Assembly: GCA_904501835.1 (NCBI GenBank)
Contig: CAJGBW010000044.1
Location: 1 to 12,443 of the forward strand
DNA from: an uncultured Bacteroidales bacterium
GTDB lineage: Bacteria > Bacteroidota > Bacteroidia > Bacteroidales > UBA932
Direction of reading: 5' to 3'
Length of the DNA stretch: 12,443 nt
Shown: positions 4,669 through 11,426 of the stretch, in pieces
Layout: the number at the start of each line of letters is the position of its first letter
How positions within the stretch are numbered: the first letter of the stretch is position 1
Translations under genes and position numbers: made by a program
Notes under the pieces: model-generated
Databases searched by the model: none
Told to the model about the DNA's origin: nothing
The model's input: the letters and a program-made list of their open reading frames with translations, nothing else

Positions 4669-7596
4669 TTGAGATTTTATCCTCATATATCCCTTTACAA
4701 AGTCTTTCTCAAGACCTATAAAGTCGCGGCAATTCTCTTGCTGATAGGGCTGATTTGTATGCCCGATACCTACGCACAGAGTCGTAGAGAGCGCCGAAAC
4801 AGAGGACGCAAAGCCAAAATCGAACAGGTGGACTCCCTGCCCGTCCTGTCGGATTCCGCCCGGGCGGTCAGAGACAGTATTCATAGGGCCGACAGCATTC
4901 GCAAGGCAGATAGCGTCGCCTTGCTCAACAAGAGTTCCTTGGATATGCCGGCTTTTACCGACGCGAAAGACTCCATCATTGAAAGTTTTGTGGAAGGGAA
5001 ACGCCTTATTCACTATTATGGAGATGTAAAGGTGGTGTATGGCGACATGACCTTGACGGCCGATTATATGGAATACGACCTGCAAAGCGGTAACCTCTAT
5101 GCGCGCGGCACGACCGATACCAGCGGCGTCGTAAAAGGTGCTCCGGTGATGACACAGGGCGGAAAAACCTATTCCATGGAAGAGCTGCGCTACAATTTCA
5201 ACACCAAGAAAGCGCGCATCACCAATATGATTACCAATGAGGCGGACGGTATTCTCCACGGTAAAAATATCAAGATGATGCCGGACAACAGTGTCAATCT
5301 TACCCATGGAAAATATACGGTCTGTGATTGTGAGCATCCTCACTATTATATGGCTTTGTCTGCCGCCAAGGTGATTACCAAACCGAGCCAAAAGACGGTG
5401 TTTGGTCCTGCCTGGCCGGTGATTGAAGATGTTCCCATTCCCATTGGTCTGCCGTTCGGATTCATCCCCAAACGCCCCGACCGTGCGACCGGTATGCTCA
5501 TGCCTTCGTTCGGTGAAGAGACCGCCCGTGGTTTCTTTATCAAGGATGCGGGTATGTATTTCGTGATTGGTGATTATTTCGATATTTCCATCACCGGAGA
5601 TATCTTTACCATGGGTTCTTGGGCATTGAATGTCAACTCGCGTTATAAGGTCAACTATAAATGCAATGGTAACTTCGCCATTTCGTACTCTTACGACCAA
5701 ACCGGTGAAAAAGGAAGTGCAGACTTCTTTACCACGACCAACTTTGCGCTGCGTTGGAGCCATAGTCAGGATGCAAAAGCACACCCGGGTAGCAATTTTA
5801 GCGCTTCGGTGAATTTCTCCAGCCCGTCGAACAACCGATACAATGCCCATAGCGTTCAGGAAGCATTGCAGAACCAGGTGTCGTCTTCCATTTCTTACTC
5901 CAAGAACTGGGATGGCAAATACAACCTCTCTATCAACGCCTTGCATAGTCAGAACTCGCGAGATTCCTCTTACGTCATCACCTTGCCGAACCTGACTTTC
6001 TCTGTATCTAAATTCTATCCTTTCAAGCGGAAAAATCGCGTAGGAAAAGAAAAATTCTATGAGAAATTCTCCCTTTCCTATAGCACGTCGTTCTCCAACC
6101 GAGTAAACTTTAAAGTATCTGATTTTCAAGGTGTCGTGATTGATCCGGTGACCGGACAACCCAGCATTGACCCTACGACCGGTTATCGTCAAAGGGAATT
6201 CAGCGCTGATTCGTTGAAAACCAAGTTTCCGCAGATGCTCAACAATGGAATGGTGCATAATTTTTCCATTGGTCTGCCTAACTTCACCTTATTCAAATAT
6301 ATCAATGTCACTCCCAGCGTGAGCTACGGTATGAACTGGGCTTTTTCAAAAAGTACCAAAGAATTGGTGGATGCCAAAGATGAGCATGGAAATCCCATCG
6401 ATGTATTGGATAAGGAAGGTAATATGGTGCGAGCCAAAGAGGTCGTACAGCACGACGGAGGAGCCTTCAGCACCTTTGGAGCCACCCATAACTACTCGGG
6501 AAGCATCAGCATGAATACGCGTATTTATGGTTTGTTCAATTTTGGAAAGTATAGCAAACTGCAAGCGATTCGTCACGTGGTATCTCCGTCTGTCTCAATC
6601 ACTTATAGCCCTGACAAAGGCAAGGCTTTCAACGGTTGGCACACACTTGATGCGTATTATGACAAAAACGGCAATTACCACGAGGCTTCGGATTACAATA
6701 TCTACAATCTTTCCCGCAACAACTCCGTTTCTGCGCCCGGAAAAGGTCAGACCGGCTCGTTGAGTTTCAGTTTGGGTAATAATTTCGAAGCGAAAGTCAA
6801 AGATTATAAGGACACAACGGGTACCGGCACCAAGAAAATCAAATTGATTGACCAATTGAACATCAATGGTAGTTATAATTTCTTGGCTGACTCCTTGAAA
6901 ATGAGCAATATAGGTATCTCCCTATCCACCTCTATTTTTGAAAAGGTCGGTTTGAGCGCCAATATGAATTTTGACCCCTATGCGGTCGTTCCTGTGAAAA
7001 ACGGTTCTACTTGGTCGGCTCGTAAAGTCAATCAATGGCACGCCTCACTCGGAAAAGGCCTGATGCGTCTCACCAATGCAAGTGCCTCCCTTTCTTATGC
7101 GATTTCCGGAGAAGGAAAGAGTCATGGTGACGATGGAACCAAGAATGTGCAGGGAGCCGCAGACGCTTATACTCGTATTTATTACCACCCTGTTACGGGC
7201 GAATACATTCCGGGAGGATGGTTGTATTATGTCAATACCAATGCCCCTTGGTCTGTCAATTTCAATTACAGTTTCTCCATGAGCCGTTCCTACCAATGCG
7301 ACGCATCGGGAAATCTCATTACCAAGAATAATTTCACCCAAACATTGGGTCTGTCTGGAAACGTAAAGCTGACTCCCCGTCTGGCTTTGAATATGTCCAC
7401 GGGATTTGACTTGATGGCAATGAAACTGACAACCTCTCAGATTTCAGCCACTTATGACCTGCACTGCTTCAACATTTCCTTCTCTTGGGTACCTTTTGGA
7501 AACTGGCAGAGCTGGAGTTTTACCATTGCCGCCAATGCTGCCGCATTGTCCGACCTTTTGAAATACAAAAAGAGCAGCAGTTACTGGGATAATTAA
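4669..7596 (+). CDS. lptD: Outer-membrane LPS-assembly protein LptD (Bacteroidota type)
   Basis: LptD is the outer-membrane barrel that, with LptE, inserts lipopolysaccharide into the outer leaflet. From TTG 4669 the protein is 975 residues. A signal peptide (YKVAAILLLIGLICMPDTYA, cleaved before QSRRERR) is followed by a basic, Asp/Arg/Ser-rich stretch. An OstA/LptA-like beta-jellyroll domain comes next (about 100-215; YYGDVKVVYGDMTLTADYMEYD, then further strands). The conserved CDCEHPHYYM block (C219, C221) and FGFIPKRPDRATGMLMPSFGEE match Bacteroidota LptD proteins as I know them. The rest (about 290-975) is a long series of alternating hydrophobic/polar strands with many Tyr, Ser and Asn, typical of a large beta-barrel, ending in an aromatic-rich SSYWDN. 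No ATG precedes the signal peptide in frame; TTG at 4660 or 4669 lies just after the predicted transcription start, while TTG 4612 lies upstream of it, so I prefer 4669. Confidence 0.9.
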   Translation: MRFYPHISLYKVFLKTYKVAAILLLIGLICMPDTYAQSRRERRNRGRKAKIEQVDSLPVLSDSARAVRDSIHRADSIRKADSVALLNKSSLDMPAFTDAKDSIIESFVEGKRLIHYYGDVKVVYGDMTLTADYMEYDLQSGNLYARGTTDTSGVVKGAPVMTQGGKTYSMEELRYNFNTKKARITNMITNEADGILHGKNIKMMPDNSVNLTHGKYTVCDCEHPHYYMALSAAKVITKPSQKTVFGPAWPVIEDVPIPIGLPFGFIPKRPDRATGMLMPSFGEETARGFFIKDAGMYFVIGDYFDISITGDIFTMGSWALNVNSRYKVNYKCNGNFAISYSYDQTGEKGSADFFTTTNFALRWSHSQDAKAHPGSNFSASVNFSSPSNNRYNAHSVQEALQNQVSSSISYSKNWDGKYNLSINALHSQNSRDSSYVITLPNLTFSVSKFYPFKRKNRVGKEKFYEKFSLSYSTSFSNRVNFKVSDFQGVVIDPVTGQPSIDPTTGYRQREFSADSLKTKFPQMLNNGMVHNFSIGLPNFTLFKYINVTPSVSYGMNWAFSKSTKELVDAKDEHGNPIDVLDKEGNMVRAKEVVQHDGGAFSTFGATHNYSGSISMNTRIYGLFNFGKYSKLQAIRHVVSPSVSITYSPDKGKAFNGWHTLDAYYDKNGNYHEASDYNIYNLSRNNSVSAPGKGQTGSLSFSLGNNFEAKVKDYKDTTGTGTKKIKLIDQLNINGSYNFLADSLKMSNIGISLSTSIFEKVGLSANMNFDPYAVVPVKNGSTWSARKVNQWHASLGKGLMRLTNASASLSYAISGEGKSHGDDGTKNVQGAADAYTRIYYHPVTGEYIPGGWLYYVNTNAPWSVNFNYSFSMSRSYQCDASGNLITKNNFTQTLGLSGNVKLTPRLALNMSTGFDLMAMKLTTSQISATYDLHCFNISFSWVPFGNWQSWSFTIAANAAALSDLLKYKKSSSYWDN

Positions 7597-7606
7597 ATAT
7601 TTTATT

Positions 7607-7614
7607 TATCTTTG
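7607..7614 (+). promoter_or_regulatory. Likely rho promoter, -7 box
   Basis: TATCTTTG matches TAnnTTTG exactly, 10 bases after the lptD stop. No good TTTG -33 is seen at the expected distance (the region reads CTGG/ACTG). Transcription from it would begin near 7620 and give rho a leader of about 135-140 bases. Confidence 0.45.
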
Positions 7615-7618
7615 CATA

Positions 7619-7656
7619 GTTGTTTCAATAATTCTGAACCATTTCGGTTAAACAAC
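7619..7656 (+). promoter_or_regulatory. Potential stem-loop at the start of the rho leader
   Basis: GTTGTTT (7619-7625) pairs with AAACAAC (7650-7656), and AACC (7637-7640) pairs with GGTT (7646-7649) directly inside it on the 3' side. An 11-base bulge is left on the 5' side. The structure would sit at the very 5' end of the predicted rho transcript. rho genes are often controlled through their leader, but nothing here proves it. The rest of the lptD-rho gap (7657-7757) shows no other feature. Confidence 0.3.
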
Positions 7657-7757
7657 CTCTCACACAAACAGCACGACCATCTTCCATATCAGGAATCCGT
7701 ATGCGATAAGAGGGTCTTTGCGAAAATCATTTCTCGAAAAATATACCTTATAAATAT

Positions 7758-9515
7758 ATGCATAAAATAGAACAGCTGAAAGCGATGACGGACGCAGAAA
7801 TCTATGCGCTCGCCGAAGAATTGGGTATGCAACGATTCAAAAAAGTTGCCCCGCAGGAACTTGTATATAAGATTATGGATTTTGAAGCCACTCTTGAAGC
7901 AGAGAAAGTGCCTGAAGTGGCCGACACTCCGAGGGTAAAAAGACCTCGTCAGAGAATTGCCAATAAAGGAAAGGTCGCTCCCGAGAAAGTGAACATCGAT
8001 TCATCCGATGAGGTTCTCGCAGAATCTTCCCCTGTTCCTGCTGCGGCGCCGGAAGAAAAACCGGCTAAACGCAACAAACGAGAAAATAAACCCGTCAGAA
8101 CGGACAAGAAGGCCATTGTAAAGGAAGTGGCTCCCAGCACGGAAGACAAGCCGGAAGAAAAGCCGCTTGCCGAGGTTCATGTCTCTAAAAAAGCGCATAA
8201 AGGCAAAGGGCCCAAGATGGAAAACGAGCCCATGAAAGCAAAAGGAGAGAATGAGGCTAAAATGAGCCGAAACAACGAGCACGGTAAAAATAACGAGCAG
8301 AACAGAAATGAGAAGGCTGTCAAAGCGGATGAAACTCCTCAAAAGCCCGCAGCCCCTCAATTTGAAGGAGTGGTGAAGGCCAGCGGCGTCTTGGAAATCA
8401 TTCCGGATGGCTACGGCTTCCTGCGCTCTTCCGATTACAATTATTTGAATTCTCCCGACGATATTTATGTCTCTCAACAGCAAATCAAACAGAATGCGCT
8501 GAAAACGGGCGATACAGTCAATGGCGAGATTCGTCCTCCGCGCGAGGGAGAGAAGTATTTTCCTTTGGTAAAAATCGATTATATCAACGGACGTTCTCCC
8601 GAATTCATCCGCGACCGTGTGCCTTTTGACTTCCTCACTCCCCTTTTCCCTGACTGCAAATTTAATCTTCTCGGTAACGGACATGCACAAGATCCGTCCT
8701 GCCGTATCGTGGATTTGTTCTCCCCGATTGGAAAAGGTTCCCGTGGTCTGATTGTCGCACAGCCGAAGACCGGTAAGACCATGTTGCTCAAGAGTATAGC
8801 CAATGCCATTGCCGACAATCATCCCGAGGTCTATATGATTGTACTCTTGATTGATGAGCGTCCCGAGGAGGTAACCGACATGGCTCGCAGCGTAAAAGCG
8901 GAAGTGGTATCTTCCACCTTCGACGAGCCGGCAGAAAGACATGTAAAAGTAGCCAACATGGTGCTGGAAAAAGCCAAAAGATTGGTGGAATGTGGACATG
9001 ATGTCGTGATACTTCTTGACTCCATTACCCGCCTTGCACGCGCCTACAACACCGTTCAGCCAGCTTCCGGCAAAGTGCTTTCCGGTGGTGTGGATGCCAA
9101 TGCGCTCCATAAACCCAAACGCTTCTTTGGTGCGGCCCGTAACATCGAAAACGGCGGTTCTTTGACGATTTTGGCGACCGCCTTGACGGAAACCGGCTCC
9201 AAGATGGACGATGTGATTTTCGAAGAATTCAAAGGTACGGGTAACCTCGAGTTGCAACTGGATCGCAGCCTTTCCAACCGTCGTATTTTCCCTTCTGTCA
9301 ACATTACCCTTTCCGGTACCCGCCGCGACGATTTGCTGCTTGACAAATACAAAGCCAGCCGCATCTGGATTTTGCGTAAATTGTTGGCCGAGATGAACCC
9401 TGTGGAAGCAATGAATTTCATGACGCAACTCATGGACGAATGCAAGACCAACGATGATTTGTTGGATAATATGCAGAAGGTCAATCCCAAAGAAATGCGC
9501 CAACGCGATTTTTAA
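7758..9515 (+). CDS. rho: Transcription termination factor Rho with a long disordered insert
   Basis: Rho is the hexameric RNA-dependent ATPase that loads on nascent RNA and ends transcription. The protein has 585 residues against ~420 in E. coli. Residues 1-45 are the Rho N-terminal helix bundle (LKAMTDAEIYALAEELGM). Residues about 48-202 are low-complexity, rich in Lys, Glu, Pro, Ala and Asn, and look disordered. The cold-shock-like primary RNA-binding domain is about 203-275 (GVLEIIPDGYGFLRSSDYNY). The motor domain has Walker A QPKTGKT (335-341), Walker B VILLDSITR (D421), the Q-loop LSGGVDANA and the R-loop region near FKGTGNLELQLDR, all intact. Long inserts after the first domain are known in Bacteroidota Rho; in Bacteroides thetaiotaomicron such a region has been linked to phase separation of Rho. 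mnmE follows after 24 bases, probably in the same transcript. Confidence 0.97.
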   Translation: MHKIEQLKAMTDAEIYALAEELGMQRFKKVAPQELVYKIMDFEATLEAEKVPEVADTPRVKRPRQRIANKGKVAPEKVNIDSSDEVLAESSPVPAAAPEEKPAKRNKRENKPVRTDKKAIVKEVAPSTEDKPEEKPLAEVHVSKKAHKGKGPKMENEPMKAKGENEAKMSRNNEHGKNNEQNRNEKAVKADETPQKPAAPQFEGVVKASGVLEIIPDGYGFLRSSDYNYLNSPDDIYVSQQQIKQNALKTGDTVNGEIRPPREGEKYFPLVKIDYINGRSPEFIRDRVPFDFLTPLFPDCKFNLLGNGHAQDPSCRIVDLFSPIGKGSRGLIVAQPKTGKTMLLKSIANAIADNHPEVYMIVLLIDERPEEVTDMARSVKAEVVSSTFDEPAERHVKVANMVLEKAKRLVECGHDVVILLDSITRLARAYNTVQPASGKVLSGGVDANALHKPKRFFGAARNIENGGSLTILATALTETGSKMDDVIFEEFKGTGNLELQLDRSLSNRRIFPSVNITLSGTRRDDLLLDKYKASRIWILRKLLAEMNPVEAMNFMTQLMDECKTNDDLLDNMQKVNPKEMRQRDF

Positions 9516-9539
9516 TTTCTTTCTTCAAGCTTGAGCCTG

Positions 9540-11138
9540 ATGGATTTACATTTTACCGACGCTTGCATCTATGCTCCTGCCACCATTCCCGGTACAGGAG
9601 CCATTTCCATTATCCGCATCAGCGGAGCGGATTGTTTCTCGATTGTAGACCGCGTCGTGCGTCTTCGTAAAGGGACCATTGCTTCGTCCGCCGGATACAG
9701 CCTGCATTTCGGGCAAATTTTTGAAGTGAACGAGCAGCGTGCTTCCTGCGGCGAGCCCCGTGCGCTTTGTGAGGATGGAAAACTGATTGATGAGGTGATC
9801 GTGAGCGTATTCCGTGCGCCCGCCTCCTACACCGGCGAAAACATGGTAGAAATTTCCTGCCACGCCTCATCCTATATTGTGAGCCGTATTTGCGCCCGTT
9901 TAGGCGAAGAGGGTGCCATCCCTGCCCAAGCCGGTGAATTTACCCGCAGGGCATTTATGAATGGGAAAATGGACTTGGCGCAAGCCGAAGCGGTGGCGGA
10001 CGTGATTGCGTCTCAGTCCGAAGAGGCCCATCGTCTGGCATTCAAGCAGATGAAAGGCGGTTATTCCGCAGAGTTGATGCAAATGCGTGACGAACTGCTG
10101 CGCCTGGTATCGCTGATGGAATTGGAATTGGATTTCAGCGAAGAAGAGGTGGAATTTGCCGACCGTGGAGAATTAGAACGACTGCTCAATGCTGCGATAG
10201 AACACACGCAAGCCCTGTCAGATTCCTTCCAATTGGGAAATGCCTTGAAAAATGGTATCCCGACCGTTATTGTCGGTGCGCCCAATAGTGGTAAAAGTAC
10301 GCTTCTGAATGCGTTGTGTGGCCAAGAGCGTGCCATTGTGTCCGATATTGAGGGTACCACGCGCGACACCATTGAAGAGAGTTGTGTGATAGATGGGGTA
10401 CAGTTTCGTTTCATTGATACGGCGGGCATACGTCAGACCGAGGAAACGATTGAAAAACTGGGCATTGAGCGTACTTTCCGAGAGATTCAACAGGCAAGTG
10501 TCGTGCTCGCGTTGTTTGATGCATCAGAAAGTATTGATCGGATTGAAGCCCAGGCGGCAAGTATTTTTGAGAACCTCGATGGGCAGCAGCAGACTCCCCT
10601 GCTGATTCTCAACAAATGCGATTTGCCACAGGCCACGCCGCAACAGCTCGATCGCCTTACCGCCACCCTGCAACGCTGGAGCCCCGCTGAAAACATCCTA
10701 TGCCTGTCGCTCAAGCCGGATGGCGCTTCCGCTGCTACGTCTGCTCACAAAGTTGCGTCTGCAGGTCCTGTTGCCGCCGTTGCGTCTTCCTCTGCCTCTG
10801 TTCAAAAGATTGCTTCTGACAGCCCTGTCGCTGATGGCTCTGATAGTCATAATGCGATTCATGGGGTTTCCGAGCTTAAAATGCGCTTGGGTTCGCAAAT
10901 GCGTTCGCTTGCCGACAAGCACCAAACCCTCGTCACCAATATGCGCCACGCGCAAGCCCTTTCCGACACCGCCACCTGCCTCCTCCGCGTGCGCTCCGGA
11001 CTTGCATCCAACATCCCCACCGACCTGCTCGCCCAAGACATCCGCGAAGCCATCTACCACCTCGGCAGCATCACCGGCGAAATCTCCACCGATGAAGTGC
11101 TCGGAAATATCTTTAGAAATTTCTGCATCGGAAAATAA
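9540..11138 (+). CDS. mnmE: tRNA uridine-5-carboxymethylaminomethyl modification GTPase MnmE (TrmE)
   Basis: With MnmG, MnmE modifies the wobble uridine (position 34) of a set of tRNAs. The ATG at 9540 is preferred to an in-frame TTG at 9531; the protein starts DLHFTDACIYAPATIPGTGAISIIRISG, typical of the family. The N-terminal tetrahydrofolate-binding domain runs to about 120, the helical domain follows, and the G domain has GAPNSGKST (246-254), GTTRD (272-276), DTAGIR (293-298) and NKCD (358-361). The C-terminus ends in FCIGK; its cysteine (C529) is the conserved one. At 532 residues it is about 75 longer than usual. The surplus is mainly an Ala/Ser-rich insert (about 393-441) right after the G5 motif SLK (390-392), plus a short insert near residues 65-78 (EQRASCGEPRALCED). 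The last third of the gene is visibly richer in G and C. It is downstream of rho in the same direction. Confidence 0.96.
   Translation: MDLHFTDACIYAPATIPGTGAISIIRISGADCFSIVDRVVRLRKGTIASSAGYSLHFGQIFEVNEQRASCGEPRALCEDGKLIDEVIVSVFRAPASYTGENMVEISCHASSYIVSRICARLGEEGAIPAQAGEFTRRAFMNGKMDLAQAEAVADVIASQSEEAHRLAFKQMKGGYSAELMQMRDELLRLVSLMELELDFSEEEVEFADRGELERLLNAAIEHTQALSDSFQLGNALKNGIPTVIVGAPNSGKSTLLNALCGQERAIVSDIEGTTRDTIEESCVIDGVQFRFIDTAGIRQTEETIEKLGIERTFREIQQASVVLALFDASESIDRIEAQAASIFENLDGQQQTPLLILNKCDLPQATPQQLDRLTATLQRWSPAENILCLSLKPDGASAATSAHKVASAGPVAAVASSSASVQKIASDSPVADGSDSHNAIHGVSELKMRLGSQMRSLADKHQTLVTNMRHAQALSDTATCLLRVRSGLASNIPTDLLAQDIREAIYHLGSITGEISTDEVLGNIFRNFCIGK
10716..10862 (+). repeat. Degenerate 57-base (19-residue) repeat inside the mnmE insert
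   Basis: The insert encodes SAHKVASAGPVAA (residues 401-413, bases 10740-10778) and again SVQKIASDSPVAD (420-432, bases 10797-10835). Seven of 13 positions are identical, and V/I is conserved at another, with a period of 57 bases. Flanking units (PDGASAATSAHK, PVADGSDSHNAI) look like weaker copies. It stays in frame with mnmE. Confidence 0.6.
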
Positions 11139-11254
11139 GTACACCGAAACACCCTCCACACACTCCGTACGAAAGGGCGTAACTCTCACATAATCAACTG
11201 AAAAATGTTGAAAACTTTTCCCGGTTAGTTTGGTCTAATTCGGGATTTTTTTGC

Positions 11255-11262
11255 TATATTTG
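11255..11262 (+). promoter_or_regulatory. Promoter -7 box for the zinc-ribbon/HTH gene
   Basis: TATATTTG matches TAnnTTTG exactly. A TTTG at 11229-11232 lies 22 bases upstream, slightly more than the usual 19-21. Transcription would begin near 11269, leaving a ~158-base leader before the ATG at 11427. The box overlaps the first copy of the TTTGAACCAC repeat. Confidence 0.5.
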
Positions 11263-11291
11263 AACCACATTTGAACCACGCGTGGTTCAAA
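11259..11291. repeat. Direct plus inverted repeat of TTTGAACCAC over the promoter
   Basis: TTTGAACCAC occurs at 11259-11268 and again at 11270-11279 (period 11, about one helical turn). The second copy is followed by GC and its exact reverse complement GTGGTTCAAA at 11282-11291, making a perfect 22-base palindrome. The first copy overlaps the -7 box and the palindrome covers the predicted start of transcription. This fits an operator or a recombinase/excisionase binding site; as RNA the palindrome could also form a strong hairpin. Confidence 0.65.
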
Positions 11292-11378
11292 GCAGTGGAG
11301 GTGGTACGCCAAAGTGCAGAACCTTACACGGATTTACATAGATTTACAAACCTGTACCCAATTGGAGAGGTAAAACCG

Positions 11379-11407
11379 CATAACCGAGGTCCCAGACCTC
11401 ATAACCG
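11379..11407 (+). repeat. Leader hairpin flanked by CATAACCG direct repeats
   Basis: GAGGTC (11386-11391), loop CCA, GACCTC (11395-11400) make a 6-bp stem. The sequence CATAACCG stands at 11379-11386 and again at 11400-11407, a 21-base period. It lies in the leader of the zinc-ribbon/HTH gene. The function is unknown: a leader RNA structure or another protein-binding site are both possible. Confidence 0.45.
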
Positions 11408-11412
11408 CCGAA

Positions 11413-11426
11413 AAGTTGTAAAACTT
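11413..11426 (+). promoter_or_regulatory. Small hairpin directly before the start codon
   Basis: AAGTT (11413-11417), loop GTAA, AACTT (11422-11426) ends at the base before the ATG at 11427. If it forms in the mRNA it would cover the ribosome-binding region. The stem is short and AU-rich, so its effect is doubtful. Confidence 0.25.

Larger units (their letters stand above)
11139..11426. other. Junction region between mnmE and the accessory gene
   Basis: 288 bases without a supported gene. The first ~90 bases (11139-11228) show no feature. Then come a promoter-like box, direct and inverted repeats, a short 10-base-period repeat (GATTTACATAGATTTACA, 11331-11348), a hairpin flanked by direct repeats and a hairpin directly before the ATG. 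The same frame as the downstream gene is open from 11229, but the only start codons in it before 11427 are TTG/GTG, and the stretch has no recognisable domain, so I treat it as leader. Confidence 0.5.

Noticed and set aside
4633..6258. 541-codon open frame on the - strand opposite lptD
   Set aside because: It has a His/Arg/Gly/Ile-rich composition without domains and lies antisense to a well-supported lptD whose codon use explains it.
8001..9503. 500-codon open frame on the - strand opposite rho
   Set aside because: It is a shadow of the rho reading frame; no recognisable domain, and rho is intact on the other strand.
10720..11193. 157-codon frame on the + strand overlapping the end of mnmE
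   Set aside because: It is rich in Leu, Pro and Ser from reading GC-rich mnmE codons out of frame; mnmE continues intact to its FCIGK end.
11271..11426. 52-residue N-terminal extension of the zinc-ribbon gene from TTG 11271
   Set aside because: It has only TTG/GTG starts, crosses the repeats and has no domain; ATG 11427 directly precedes the zinc-ribbon. A GTG start in the leader cannot be fully excluded.
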